Source: Sipunculus nudus
Taxonomy: Eukaryota; Annelida; Sipuncula; Golfingiida; Sipunculidae
Reading direction: 5' to 3'
DNA length: 64,000 nucleotides
Assembly (NCBI GenBank): GCA_026874595.1
Contig: CM049308.1
Span: forward strand, 79,468,124-79,532,123
The position numbers and the translations under genes were made by a program. The notes beneath the pieces are model-generated. The model was not told where the DNA came from. It searched no databases and saw only the letters and a list, made by a program, of their open reading frames with translations. Shown here one piece after another: positions 49,501 to 58,879 of this stretch (within the stretch, counting starts at the first letter, position 1; every line of letters starts with the position of its first letter).

Positions 49501-50808
49501 ATTAGTGAAACATCAGACTATGAGGCAGCGGGGGGTATCCCTAAAAGTGATAGTTCAAGCAGCATCCGTAGCAACACCAGTAACTGTAGGTCATCGAGAG
49601 AGCAATGCGTACAAAATTCCACTCCTGTTGATACCACAGCTGCTGCTGAGCCACACTTGCGTAAAAGTTGCTCGTACTCTGTAACCGGTGACAGGCCTGT
49701 ACCTGTAATTGATGGGAATAGAAGACAGAGTGCAGGTCCTAGGTTATTAGGACTGGCTAATAAAAAAACAAGTGGCCAGGCAGATAGCTCACAGCCTTTA
49801 ATGGAGTACTACCTAGCTGCACAAGAAAAAGCTAAATTACGGCGTGAGAGGGCGAGAGTGAAAGGCGGGTGTGATGCTTCTAAACTGGAGGATACTCTGG
49901 ATGAATCGGCTCCATTCCTGAAAGGTGCCGAAGTCAGGTTGCCTTCTCATAACAGCGTAAAAGAACTGCAGGAGAAGAATGCTGGGAAAGTTATGGCAAG
50001 TGTGCAAAAAATTGATGAACACCCGAAGTCTAGTCACAGTTCGGTGTCACCAGAGACACAGGAGATATTGGAACGGCATGCTGAACCCCTACGCTTCCCG
50101 AGTTCCACATCACGTGGCAGGTCTCCTGTCAGAATCCCATCCATATTTGTTAAAAACGATAAAGACGCAGCAAAATTCAGAGACTTGGCCTGTGCCTCAC
50201 TACGAATGTCTCCTGTACCCAAAGGCAGACCTAATATTCCTATCAGTACAAACCTTGTGAAATCTTCTGTAGTGGAGCAGGCGGTCAGTAGACTTGGGCA
50301 TGCTGTGGAGGCGGATCCCACACGGCAGGGCGAAAAAGTAGTTGTAGATGCCCCAGGACACACTCCAAAACATTTACCACAAAAGAAATTTGTCACAGTA
50401 GAAAACACTGGCCCTGTTGATCCAGACGCTACACCCAAAGCACGCAGGGCTTTAGACTGTGGCGATGTGGGACCAAACAGGACACCCCTTCGAGATAATA
50501 TTGATGTTTCTAAACCTGTGTTACCACCAGGACCAAAAGGTGATAAACCGCCTGGCATGACCCCACGAATCAAGGCTCCCATTATCCCAACAAACAGTAT
50601 AAGTAAGCGGTTATTGCAGCATCAGTTTGATGTCACCCCCATGCGTGGCAATCCAAAACGGGCCACTCACCGCTCACCCATCAAGCCAGTCAAGCGACTG
50701 GACTCACCCTGTGGAAGAAAGTCACCAAGGAGACGATCACCACTGAAGCAAGCAGGGCAGAGAGGTTTAAGTCCGGTCCCATTCACTGGTGGCAATGGTA
50801 ATTTCTGA
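30874..50808 (+). CDS. ARHGAP11A: ARHGAP11A-like Rho GTPase-activating protein, 10-exon gene model
   Basis: Joined exons: 30874-31002, 32236-32324, 33056-33152, 33849-34416, 36447-36687, 37511-37593, 38154-38225, 39984-40119, 46966-47068, 48595-50808 (3732 nt, 1243 residues plus stop). All introns are GT-AG and phases stay in frame. RhoGAP domains speed GTP hydrolysis on Rho GTPases; vertebrate ARHGAP11A acts on RhoA and in mitosis/cytokinesis. The domain spans roughly residues 56-248. Visible blocks are VFGNSLQ and CGYVPRFLV, the arginine finger in EGIFRKAGS (R93), LIKQFFRELPE (K127, R131) and NKMDSYNLAV. The family block APNLL reads APSLM (S208). GCFSPK (480-485) and the basic RKRKAS patch also resemble vertebrate ARHGAP11A. 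The tail is long and probably disordered, and the protein is longer than the roughly 1020-residue human one. In-frame stops precede the ATG (TAA at 30853) and A is at -3. The ortholog name rests on remembered vertebrate sequence, not a search. Confidence 0.9.
31003..32235 (+). other. Intron 1 of the ARHGAP11A-like gene
   Basis: The intron has no recognisable mobile element. It contains a (TA)n microsatellite at about 31557-31597, followed by a short (TG)n tract at about 31605-31617. Confidence 0.8.
32236..32324 (+). CDS. ARHGAP11A: ARHGAP11A-like exon 2
   Basis: This encodes residues 44-72 plus two bases of R73. The acceptor is a T-rich tract ending TGCAG and the donor is CCCAG|GTAAGC. The reading VFGNSLQ...CGYVPRFLV aligns with the vertebrate IFGVPFN...YGHIPSFLV segment that begins the RhoGAP fold. 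Confidence 0.9.
32325..33055 (+). other. Intron 2 with an uninterrupted copy of dispersed repeat F
   Basis: Positions about 32705-32970 match 940-999 joined to 3631-3850. This is therefore the unoccupied version of the site where E1 sits. Confidence 0.6.
33056..33152 (+). CDS. ARHGAP11A: ARHGAP11A-like exon 3 (arginine finger)
   Basis: This completes R73 and encodes residues 74-105. It carries MENHLKDEGIFRKAGS, where R93 is the arginine finger that RhoGAPs insert into the GTPase active site. The acceptor is TTTCAG and the donor is AAG|GTATTT. The intron after it is phase 0, in the same place as the vertebrate ALK/NKV junction region of the protein. Confidence 0.92.
33153..33848 (+). other. 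Intron 3
   Basis: An AT-rich intron of 696 bp with no repeat that I recognise. Confidence 0.8.
33849..34416 (+). CDS. ARHGAP11A: ARHGAP11A-like exon 4 (bulk of RhoGAP domain)
   Basis: This encodes residues 106-294 and one base of the next codon. It contains the conserved helix LIKQFFRELPE (126-135), the LLCLLL helix, NKMDSYNLAV (194-203) and APSLM (206-210). The exon ends in a very basic stretch, KTKKKKRRSGS, at about 282-292. The acceptor is TTTTACAG and the donor is CAAG|GTGAGA. Serine 208 sits where human ARHGAP11A and most RhoGAPs have the catalytic-site asparagine. Confidence 0.93.
34480..35726. mobile_element. 1.25-kb inverted-repeat element in intron 4
   Basis: The left end CAGGGTTGGGTTTTATCTGG mirrors the right end AAAACTGCCAACCCTG. 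The inverted repeats extend about 100 bp and are built from repeated GGATAAAAC/GTTTTATCC motifs. CAGGGTTGG-type ends suggest a hAT-related non-autonomous element, but I see no convincing 8-bp target duplication. The interior has no transposase frame. Confidence 0.6.
36130..36406. mobile_element. PIF/Harbinger-like MITE in intron 4 (277 bp)
   Basis: The ends are GGCCAAAAAAAATAAAAGGT at the left and the inverted form ending TTTTTTGGCC at the right, sharing about 33 bp including GGTTCTCAGGCAC. It is flanked by TTA on both sides (36127-36129 and 36407-36409), the 3-bp TWA duplication typical of Harbinger elements. It ends 40 bp before exon 5. Confidence 0.75.
36447..36687 (+). CDS. ARHGAP11A: ARHGAP11A-like exon 5 (serine-rich linker)
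   Basis: This encodes residues 295-374. It begins GLMNNISNSFSKWRNKDK, matching the position and character of the vertebrate segment with GALNKFK. It continues into a Ser/Ala-rich stretch and ends with the basic patch MRKRKAS. The acceptor is TTTCAG and the donor is AAAAA|GTGAGC, leaving two bases that join exon 6 to make a lysine codon. Confidence 0.85.
36688..37510 (+). other. Intron 5
   Basis: An 823-bp intron. I see no clear repeat or coding sequence. Confidence 0.75.
37511..37593 (+). CDS. ARHGAP11A: ARHGAP11A-like exon 6
   Basis: This encodes residues 375-402 and one base of the next codon. It reads KAILSKMPQMSALGSTPFTP and on to AAKVR, a Ser/Thr-Pro linker. The acceptor is ATTACAG and the donor is AGAT|GTAAGT. 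The phase (2 in, 1 out) fits its neighbours exactly. Confidence 0.82.
37594..39983 (+). other. Introns 6 and 7, or one intron if exon 7 is skipped
   Basis: Apart from the candidate exon at 38154-38225, these 2.4 kb show no mobile element that I recognise. Confidence 0.6.
38154..38225 (+). CDS. ARHGAP11A: ARHGAP11A-like exon 7, possible cassette exon
   Basis: This 72-nt exon is open in the required frame and encodes 24 residues, including SMIGRRQSKKGG and QKGLPP. Its acceptor GTTGTAG has a weak pyrimidine tract; its donor GGGG|GTAGGT is good. It enters and leaves in phase 1, so leaving it out keeps the frame: exon 6 would join exon 8 as VR-S-RAAQF instead of VR-C...A-RAAQF. Either form is plausible, so it may be alternatively spliced or may not be an exon. 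Confidence 0.5.
39984..40119 (+). CDS. ARHGAP11A: ARHGAP11A-like exon 8
   Basis: This encodes residues 427-471 plus two bases of G472. It reads RAAQFALDSPSIHFTDDSQ and ends QYSPMIKSKG. The acceptor is CATTCCAG and the donor is AAAGG|GTAGGT. The following intron is 6.8 kb and almost entirely repeat. Confidence 0.83.
41023..44405 (-). mobile_element. E-family element E5 in intron 8, 3'-truncated and interrupted
   Basis: This is the reverse complement of E1. On the minus strand it begins near 44405 (ACAAGGGACCTATGGGTCAC) and follows E1 colinearly, including both 680-bp units, to 41023, where the match stops before the simple repeat and terminal hairpin. Element H3 (893 bp) interrupts it. Without H3 it is about 2.49 kb against about 2.51 kb for the same part of E1. 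Confidence 0.8.
41931..42823 (+). mobile_element. Helentron-like element H3 nested in E5
   Basis: It starts TAGTATCC, with the hairpin partner GTTTTGCGGATAC. It ends GTAGTCG-CTTGT-CGACTAC-CCGTATTCTAG, nearly identical to H1. GGTGGCGCCACC-type palindromes are at 42237, 42386, 42515 and 42664, with spacing 149/129/149 exactly as in H1. The E1 sequence shows the uninterrupted target (GCGTAA joined to TTGTTTTAA), so there is no target-site duplication and insertion fell between A and T, as expected for rolling-circle elements. Confidence 0.8.
44631..46850 (-). mobile_element. E-family element E6 in intron 8 (tandem-unit subfamily)
   Basis: On the minus strand it begins ACAAGTGACCAATGGGGGCT, then CAGCC, near 46850. 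It ends with the hairpin TAGCTCAGATGAC...GTCAGCTGAGCTA and A's at 44631. The body is diverged 337-bp-type units with TATGGGTAACAGAGACC, decaying and shortening toward its 5' end (46300-46640). No H insert is present, unlike E3 and E7. Confidence 0.72.
46966..47068 (+). CDS. ARHGAP11A: ARHGAP11A-like exon 9 (GCFSPK block)
   Basis: This encodes G472-Q506, with VTKTGCFSPKTTKRRS and GFFRRLSGSKD. The GCFSPK followed by basic residues matches the vertebrate ARHGAP11A block AGCFSPK followed by RRSLRL, supporting orthology outside the GAP domain. The acceptor is a tandem TAGTAG. Use of the second AG (exon start 46969) would drop arginine 473 only. The donor is CAG|GTTAGA and the exit is phase 0. Confidence 0.87.
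47146..47167 (+). repeat. T homopolymer (22 bases) in intron 9
   Basis: A plain poly-T tract lies about 20 bp upstream of the intron 9 MITE. Confidence 0.85.
47187..47547. mobile_element. Tc1/mariner-like MITE, copy 2, in intron 9 (361 bp)
   Basis: The ends are CTGTGGTTTGCTTTATATTC and the inverted form ending AACCACAG. TA flanks both sides. It shares ends and the CGAAATTGCGAAATT-type right part with the copy at 14781-15120. Confidence 0.68.
47548..48594 (+). other. Remainder of intron 9
   Basis: No repeat family seen elsewhere in the window is recognised in these 1.05 kb. The acceptor tract TTGTTATTGTTTCAG ends it. Confidence 0.6.
48595..50808 (+). CDS. ARHGAP11A: ARHGAP11A-like exon 10 (long disordered C-terminal tail)
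   Basis: This 2214-nt final exon encodes residues 507-1243 and the stop. Visible features are a basic S/T-P start (FRRHKRTPSSPAR), an acidic run at about 588-605, a KEN tripeptide (722-724), and repeated DQS/LDQ motifs around 728-745. There is also a predicted basic helix after PLMEYYLAAQEKAK and many S/T-P sites. The last 50 residues are basic and SP-rich (RSPIK, KSPRRR, RSPLK), fitting a nuclear-localisation and CDK-phosphorylated region. The acceptor is TTGTTTCAG. No globular domain is evident. Confidence 0.88.
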   Translation, partial: PLPSCGLQESPDVAYRLASTKLNTSGTPQHKKKNSLFRRHKRTPSSPARLITPSLTAEELTAMARQAAMTKHGRECISLQTDDIDHEDADVEDEGDEEQLSRRGRSSLNGEGTPGLRRGRPNSVNNGLPPQRYVPSPNRSQQDAENMGCRSHDADSDADDEMGDGMACDEEDMDTSQAQAFSTTIIYAHHAPDCGLPSDSKVIDLSRLDMLDSEPKENYEEALDQSELPMDQSLQGDSLDQGFLGEGLEGVDPLDISGVAYTNSPQNVLDNIDQEKVDADGFKMPLAVKTIESDAESLNKSVISETSDYEAAGGIPKSDSSSSIRSNTSNCRSSREQCVQNSTPVDTTAAAEPHLRKSCSYSVTGDRPVPVIDGNRRQSAGPRLLGLANKKTSGQADSSQPLMEYYLAAQEKAKLRRERARVKGGCDASKLEDTLDESAPFLKGAEVRLPSHNSVKELQEKNAGKVMASVQKIDEHPKSSHSSVSPETQEILERHAEPLRFPSSTSRGRSPVRIPSIFVKNDKDAAKFRDLACASLRMSPVPKGRPNIPISTNLVKSSVVEQAVSRLGHAVEADPTRQGEKVVVDAPGHTPKHLPQKKFVTVENTGPVDPDATPKARRALDCGDVGPNRTPLRDNIDVSKPVLPPGPKGDKPPGMTPRIKAPIIPTNSISKRLLQHQFDVTPMRGNPKRATHRSPIKPVKRLDSPCGRKSPRRRSPLKQAGQRGLSPVPFTGGNGNF

Positions 50809-53168
50809 AACTCTAGGCATGAACAGCATTGGACATGGGTACTAACAAGGTGTGCATGACTAATCAATTATATAAATATGAAATGGTAAAACTATATTTT
50901 AGAGGCCAGCTAAAATGTCTTCCTTATTTTTAGTGTTTTTATTCTTGATTTTGATAAGATCCCTGTGCAGCATAGAAGCCAAGCAGACATAATAGGCACC
51001 AGTATAATAGTTTATCTACATGAACCAGCTGCCCCTGGTCAGAGTTCCTGTTTTTGGGGGACAGAGGAGGGGTTACCTTGTGGTAAAGATCATGGCCGGG
51101 GGGGCTTAGATTGGAAAAACCTTAAAATTAGACAAAAACTTTTGCCTGAAAGTGCTGCACTTATTCTATCCATTACACCACCACACTTCAGTAAATGCCT
51201 ATTTTAGCATATTTTGTTAAAAACAACCATGTGACTATCCACAGTAAATGAATGATCAAAATTTCACACGAAGAAGCAAGAACAGGAGATCTTAAGCTGA
51301 CTATAAAACTTTGACGAATGAGCTGACCTCTGATATATAGTTAAACCAAATGAACTTACTATATGATTATATTACACCATTTACAGACATGATTGTCTTA
51401 GTAGTCTTCCCAGCAATGATACAAAATTAGATCATGTTTTTGTAGCTGTGATTTACCAGTATTTTCCAGCAGCCAAATTGATGCAGTTTCTACCTGTGAA
51501 ATTGCTCCCAGTGAATTACAGTGAATGTTACAGATTTACCAAAGTGATTTTCATTGATTATCCAACTCTTGCCTGTGAATAGAGCTTGCTGATAATCCCC
51601 CGTACAGAAAGTCAAACACCTTGTTAAGGTTCTTTCACCATGATTTGTCTAATTAGTTGACAAAGTCTTTAGTTCATTTTAAGCACTGGCAGTAATTTGT
51701 ATCTTTTCTTGTCTTCTTAGAAAAATTGTCTTTCAATTTTTGGAAATTGTCAATTGATCAGTTTTGCATTGGCAGCATCACTTATAAATGCTTATCTTAA
51801 TTGTTATTGAGCAGGTCTACATTGTTTTTTAAAAAGACAAATACTCTTGAAAACAATTAATGCAAGTGCAAGTATCCACAAGCGATCTAATAGGTTAGTT
51901 ATATAGCACATATAACACCTCTGTTAGAGACTAATCCAGCACATTATGCCCAAGGGAGAGTTAACGGTTTCCATTTTGGTATTAAGATAATATTTACAGA
52001 TTTTTTTGCTTACTAAGTACTTCTGTTTAGGGAGTATTTGACACGTATGGGGCATGGTAAGCACTAACATCCATCGTGAATCACCTGAACACATTTATAA
52101 AAAACAATTGTCTTTTTGGTTTCTCCTTACTTAAAGCAGTTTATGTGTAGGGAGAAGTAAATACTCATTAGGCATGTTTTGTACACACATGTACAGTTGA
52201 ACTAAGATTATATGAATGCCCTATATCTGATACATTTTTATCTCAAATGTTTAAAGGAGTACCAGGACTTTAACCATATATCTGAACATTGTTGTAAAAT
52301 TGTTTAAAGTATATTGAAAAGAATTGTTGACAAGATTAGTTCATGATTAATAGGCTTAGTCTGTGATTGATGGGTTTAGTTTGTGCTTAATGGTCTTACT
52401 TTGTGCTGGTCTAATATAACAATTTGCACAATTATTTCAAGCGCAAATGTAAACATATTCAACAAATGCCATCACTAGTAAAAAAATTGCACTATATGAA
52501 AGACTAAATATTGAAGCAGGGTTTTTGTTGTGTCACACAGTGGTTGAGTGGAATTAGTTACAGAACAAATGTTGTGTGACTGATACATTGGGTGTATATA
52601 ATCTCCTGATCTGTGGATTTTTTGCTAAACATTATCAAGCAGTTGCTTTTACTTTTCAGATACCTGTGTGTGAAGATGAAAGTCAAGTTCTTACCATCAT
52701 ATATGATGCCCAACCAGGTGGACTGTAGAATGTCCCTGCAAATTGTCAGAGTATACTAACCTTTGTGCTTTTGATCTGTCAGGTTTACTGACTGACCCTT
52801 GAACATATTACTCAGCTACACTCAGGGTGTGGTAAAATTAACACACTGTGGCAGAGATGCTGTGTCAGATGTGGCGTGGTCAGGGGTAACTTATCTATGT
52901 AGATGATCTTATGGATTTTTATATGAATGTACAGTATGGTCTTCAATCTGCCATGGTGCAACATTACTCCTCCCTGTTAAGATCTGTGAATGTTTTTCCA
53001 CCACACACTGCCAGGTATTTTAAATTACTTTCTTTTCAGTTTGGGAGGAATGTCTATCAAAGTCTGTAAATCAATAACCCCACTGTCATAAGAGCTACTT
53101 AAATGCTTCAAACATTTTGTCACAGAAATTATAATACTTACACAAAAAAACAGTACAGAGAAAGCATT

Positions 53169-53213
53169 GTGTGTGTGTGTGTGTGTGAGAGAGAGAGGGA
53201 GAGAGAGAGAGAG
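53169..53213 (+). repeat. (GT)n(GA)n compound microsatellite
   Basis: About nine GT units run directly into an imperfect GA tract. Confidence 0.92.
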
Positions 53214-53739
53214 TTTGTGAGGAAGTTTGAAAGAAAATGTGTGAAAGGATATTAATAACTGTAAATAAGACATTCTTTTAATCTGACACCACTGTACCTA
53301 AATGTCTCATTGTGTGGGTGATATTGTAGACTTGTAACACAAACTAGCATTTCCACAGTGCAATGGGACGTCAGTTCTGTATTTGCATCAACAGTATGCC
53401 CTGTGTACATATTCTCAATGTAATCTATATATTTGTGAAAAAGTAGATTAGAGTTAAATTATCTGAGAATCAAATGAATCATCTGTGAGTCATCTTCACT
53501 ACTGTAGCATCTCGTACATAGACAAGAACTGTACAAATTCATGACTGTTCCTGTAGTTATGCTGGTGGTCACGTTAATTAGAATATATATGCAACAGTCT
53601 CCTCACTGGTTACAGGTCATATTATCATAAGTAAAGTAAATTTCTAAATGGATTTTGTCATATATTCAGTCATTGCCAGAAGTTTTCCTGCTGTGGTTTG
53701 GTTCATCTCTGTTAGTGTCTTGACAATTTTTTTTTTTTA

Positions 53740-53745
53740 AATAAA
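53740..53745 (+). terminator. Candidate polyadenylation signal AATAAA
   Basis: I see no AATAAA in the first 2.9 kb after the stop codon. This is the first canonical hexamer I found, implying a 3' UTR of about 3 kb if used. Others lie near 57160 and 57959. A variant hexamer closer to the stop could be the real site. Confidence 0.25.
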
Positions 53746-54313
53746 TTATCAGGACCCAGAACTCTTGCAATATAAGGCTTATAATATTGTATAGTCTATT
53801 AGCCAATATTTTGAAAGATGTGTGTGTAAAACTTGTAAAACTGTAAATACTTGCCAGAAAATTCCAAGGATACTGTGTTGTGTTTAATTTGCTCAAGTTA
53901 AAAATATCCTTGTGTCAAAGACATAAACTGCGAACCTGTCCCATATAAGAAATGTCTTATCTAAAACCTGCTTGTCAGACAGTATGTGTTTCTGTCATAC
54001 CCCTTTCACATGAAGGCCAAGAAGGGATAATGCACTCCTGGCCAGGTCTTCTTAAATAGATCAATTTGACTGAGGTGTTGTTTTCGATTTAAAGGGGTTT
54101 TTCTTTTTCGCTTGGTTAATTTTCCTTTGAAAAGAAATGTTCATATGTGCTTTATGCTATAAAAATGATACATTGCAAAGGAAAATATACTGTTAATGCT
54201 CCCATGTCAGAATCTGAGACAAATACCCTTTCAGGTAGCAAGTGCAAACTGAATGTATTAACAGTGTATATTTGTAAGTGCTGAAACCTTCCTTTCAAAC
54301 CTGGTCAGTGAAT

Positions 54314-54768
54314 GGTTTAAGGTAGCATCCCTAGCAAAAACACCTAATTTAATGATAAATCTAAAAGCTGTTTTAAATGCATATTAGATCCCATACATCA
54401 TTTTAAACCGGGTACAGAGCTCTTTCTAATGTTTAAATGAAAAAATTAAAATTGAATTTTAAAATTTTGATTTAATAAAAAAATTTAAATTTTATTTTTA
54501 TACATGAAAGAAAAACAAAAATTGGTTTTGAGATATTGTCATGTAGTATAATATTACTGGCTGCTTAAAATTGTGAACCATAAAAAAATTTAAGGATTTC
54601 AAAATTGGTAAAATATCATATGAAAATGTATGTGAATGTCAAAAAACATATACCATCAGAAAGAACACTACACCGGGTTTAAAATAATTTATACTTCATG
54701 GGGTCTAATATGCATTTGAAACAGCTTTTAAAATTAGGGGGTTTTTGCAAGGCATGCTAGCTTAAACC
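54314..54768. mobile_element. Long fold-back element, 455 bp
   Basis: The inverted repeats cover about 110 bp at each end, from GGTTTAAGGTAGCATCCCTA to the matching GCATGCTAGCTTAAACC. Internal landmarks TGCATATTAGA and ATTTTAAACC are mirrored. The inner part of the arms is shared with the 379-bp element at 22955. The unit-length arms leave only about 230 bp of unique centre. No coding sequence is present. Confidence 0.7.
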
Positions 54769-57700
54769 ATTTAATTTCCTTCATCACCCATGATAAAGAA
54801 GACTGCTTTGACTTCATGTTTATCCACACCTGAAATTTATTGTCTTTGTTTTTTGGGCATTACATCACATGTTCAGACTGTTTGGAACCACCTGCAATCT
54901 GATTAGAGCATTTTGCCAGTGTGCACGCACAAATTTTTGTGGCTTTATCTGCATTGCTCAAGCTTCTTAAAAGGTTTGTGTATGAAAGGGGCACAGTGCA
55001 GGCATTGATGATAAAAAGTGACTTATAGTCATTCTGCATGTCATTGGTCATTACCACTTTCAGGGATTTCAAGATCTCAGCCTGTTCCACAAATTGTTGA
55101 CATTTTACACAAAGACATTGGTTTGGTATTTAGATACGTTGTACTGTTTCCTGGTACAAACTGACAGCATGTTATGCATCAGTACACTTTTAAATGTGAA
55201 GGAGGGAGTTGAGCATTCTGAAATGTTAGAAACTACTTTGGTTCGGATTTTGAGGTACTGTTTCCACAGTCAGATGGGCCTTTCAGGTGTATTGAGTGTG
55301 TGTATATTCTGTTAAATACCCCTAAACAAGCATTAACATTTGCTCAATTTACAAATGTATAGGCTTCCACTTTTATCAAGATATGGACATTTTATGAGAA
55401 TTCTTATTCTGATGTGTGGATGTTCACCAGTGCACACATTAAGGGAACACTTGCTTCCATTAGAAGACAAATGACATTGCTTGTAGCATCAGAGACTGTT
55501 TTCACAATGCTTACAGCAGCTACAATAGGTGTTACATAGACACTTCTGAACAGTAGAGTGCCATGTTTCTTTTCTCAGAAATTTGCTTTAAGATTTTAGT
55601 GTGAAACAATGCTTTTCCGGCCTTAAAAAGCCTCCTAGGTTAAGAACTTTGTGATACAATAATATATATATTTATTTTGAAGATTTTGCCTTTTTTTCTA
55701 GCACTTTATAATATGATGAATATACAGAAATGCACATTGATTCTTAGACTTTACAAACAGGGTATGTCATTGACAGAATTTTCAGTTACACACAGGACAC
55801 ACACACTTAGAACTGTAGACCAAGTACATCAGTTTTTATTCAAAAGCATGATTTATGAATAATGATTTCTGATGCCATGCATAAATATAAAGATAAACAG
55901 AATCAATGCAAGGTATGTATACTAACCTAAAGTAGGCAGATGGTTCATATAAAATATAGGGTAAATACCAAGGTGATATTATGTACATTTTTTTAATGAA
56001 AGGGGTTCATAAATAACATAACAGACATCAATTATAAAAGGGACATTTTGATCACTAAAATGACTACAAAGCAAGGTGTGTTTTAATGACATAATGGGCA
56101 TGGCGATTATTGGATGTAATACATAGGTGTTTGATATCTTCAGTTTAAATTTCCATACAGAGCTTGTACTCAGAAACCCTATTTGGAAATCTAATGAAAA
56201 CAGGGTTAAACCAGAGATCTTCTGTCAGAAGTCCTTTGAAATTCTTAGAAGATTACTCCCTTGCCTTTAACTGTAACATTGGTGTTATATGAGAGATGCT
56301 TTCTTCTATTAGGCTCACGACCAATAAACTTTCTATATGTAAATATTGGTGATGATACTGAAGGCCTTTGGTTAATGCTTGGCTCATAGTGAGTATAGGG
56401 ATTTCATACATGCAGCAGACAGCACTTGATGAATGTTTGCAATGAAAACCAAATGTCTTACCAGAAGGCAGAATTGGGGAATTGTAATTATGGTGACCAC
56501 ACACCCTTGTACCTTGTTCTATCTACCTGTGATTTGAGGGTCTGGAGTGTGTATGTAAAAAAGACAGTATGGTCCACAAGTATATTCGCAATAATGTATG
56601 CATAATATAAAAATGAACTCTGACTTATGGTATTATTATGTTTTACTTAATCAAGGTATGTATAGTGAATGAAAGATTTTTCTTCAAATACTTCTTGTAC
56701 ATAGTGCACACATCAAGCGAGATCATTTTAACGTTGTATGTATGAGTTTGATCAGTTTAAGGTTAATGTTTGTAATGAAAAATAGAAAGTCATAATTTTT
56801 TTAATAGGAATACCACTGTGCAAAGGTTAATTTTGCTTGCATACACTTTTTCACAGACATTGTCATTAGAAGTACCTTCATGGTACTGACACATACACTA
56901 ATATCAGCTGAAATTTTTGTTTTTATGGCTTCTCTAGGTGATTTGAAAAATGTGTATTCTTGCAAAACCCTGTTCCTGGAGATTGAAGAAACCTGAATGC
57001 CATCAAAATTCTTTTCAGCATTTGTTTGTGATAAAATAACATGAATGCAGTCACAAATAAGATTGTTTCTAAGTCATTGAAGACATGATTTTTCACAAGT
57101 TAAATTCCTAAAAAGGCTATTTTAATGATGTACATGTACAGTGTTTTTCTTTAAAAAATAAAAATAAAACATGTTTAAAGTTTTTTGGATACTGATAATA
57201 ACCATGCTTTCTAGGTTAAGGGTATGAGAAGGTATTTATGGTATTACTGAACTAGATACACTTAATATTGTGCAATGCTTTACAAGTTTTGTATTCTGCA
57301 ATTAATGCTATATAACATCCACGACCCTTGTGTTCTCTTCATGAATGTTCAGAAATGGGAGATACAACAGACAACAACTTTTTGTAAAAACAAATTGTAA
57401 TGGATTGAATTTATCTGGAAAATGTGCAGAGTGCTTAAACATTTAAAGAGCCTGTATTTAAGTTTATTCATCCTTTATTATCTATTTATTTTATTTTTAT
57501 TTTTGTTTTCTTGATCTCAAAAATTACATTATTCCAGGAATATAGTCAGTAATTAATTTGTTTGTTCATTATAGTCATACCTTAGTCTAGTTTTGGAAAC
57601 TGCTTTAATTATATACAGATATGGAAATGTAATGGCTCAGAAATGTATATTCAATGTCCTTTTTTAAAATCTTAGTCCCAGTCCCTCCATAACGTGGACA

Positions 57701-58879
57701 AGTGATTCATTCATCTAGCTTGGAGATTAAGTGAAGAAGTCCGAGCATTAGGGCCTTGGTGAAACAAACACATCTATTAAAGCCAGGTTATATCTGGTTT
57801 TAACATGTACTGTACCAGGTTTAAGTATGTAGATATCTCTGGTGTATTCCATTTGGTGCTTTTCAAAGTCACAACTGAGGATACTTCAGTATCATTTAAG
57901 ACATTTCTTTAAAAAAAGATGACCACAGTTCCTTTATTCTACAGTATAGACTTTTAGAAATAAAATACATTCCATGTGGCTCCGTTGGTTCTATAATTCT
58001 GTAGACTATTTGTAGATTACTGCAATTTCTCACTCTTGAGTACAGTTATGGTATATCAGAATAGCTTTATTACTGAAATTTGTTTTTATATTGTAGATGT
58101 AAATATTCATATGAAAAAGTATGCAATCAATGAATATAGTAAAGTACAAAATCACTAACACTGTATAAACATCACTGATTCTGGCACACCCATTCTGCTA
58201 TCACAACGTTCCAAAGTACAGACATTATTTTCTTGACAATTTTGGAAGACTTTTTTTTTTAATTTTTTTTTTTAGGGATATGTAAATTATTCTTCTCACT
58301 GTTTGCACTGTGAACTCTTAAGTCCAACATTGATAAAACATGATGTACAAAATGTAGAGCTCACAAGTGAACTGAAGAAAATTTGTTATATATAGGGAAC
58401 AAGCTTTGAATAACACTCAGATTTTTGCTGGTAATACACCCCACACTGCCTTCACGTAGGTGAAAAACAGATGTGTAGCTATTAATCATATTTTACATGT
58501 CATGTTTGTGTTTGTTGTGTAGTGCTGCACGGCTCATGTGCTGCATGCTGAATGATATATATGAAAATAGATGCTATAATAATTTAATCCTTGTCTTCTT
58601 GTCTTTGTTTTCTGTTAAAACAAGAAAGTGTAATTTGGTTGGTTTCCAGTGCCAGTGTTTAAAACATTTATGTTATTCATTACACATATTGACCTATGTT
58701 GGTGGTGCTGTTGATGGTGGTTTCAATATGAAAAGTTGTGGTTTGAAGGGGAAGTCAATGTCCCTTCCTGGTGGGAGCAGGTCCTTCCACAGCAGCTGTA
58801 GGATATTGTCTGGTTTGTGATGGGCTCTGCTATGGCCCAGTTTTTCAATCTTCCTCTTTTCACCTCAAGGTTGGCAATG
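54769..58879. other. Downstream intergenic stretch
   Basis: No gene is recognised in these 4.1 kb. AATAAA hexamers near 57160 and 57959 could be distal polyadenylation signals for the upstream gene. A T-rich tract is at about 58252-58273. Confidence 0.35.

Larger units (their letters stand above)
50809..54313 (+). other. 3' UTR or downstream flank of the ARHGAP11A-like gene
   Basis: No second gene is seen. A (GT)n-(GA)n microsatellite lies at 53169-53213. The first AATAAA I found is at 53740. How much of this is transcribed cannot be told from sequence. Confidence 0.45.

Noticed and set aside
50034-50582. 182-codon open frame on the minus strand
   Set aside because: It is the shadow of exon 10 of the ARHGAP11A-like gene, with proline/glycine-rich sequence generated by the codon pattern of the sense strand.
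52660-52728. Possible extra 3' exon after TTTTCAG, reading IPVCEDESQVLTIIYDAQPGGL then a stop
   Set aside because: A 22-codon frame is likely by chance, and the only good donor near the end of exon 10 (AATG|GTAATT) would enter it in the wrong phase and stop after a few codons. The TGA at 50806 is the simpler end.
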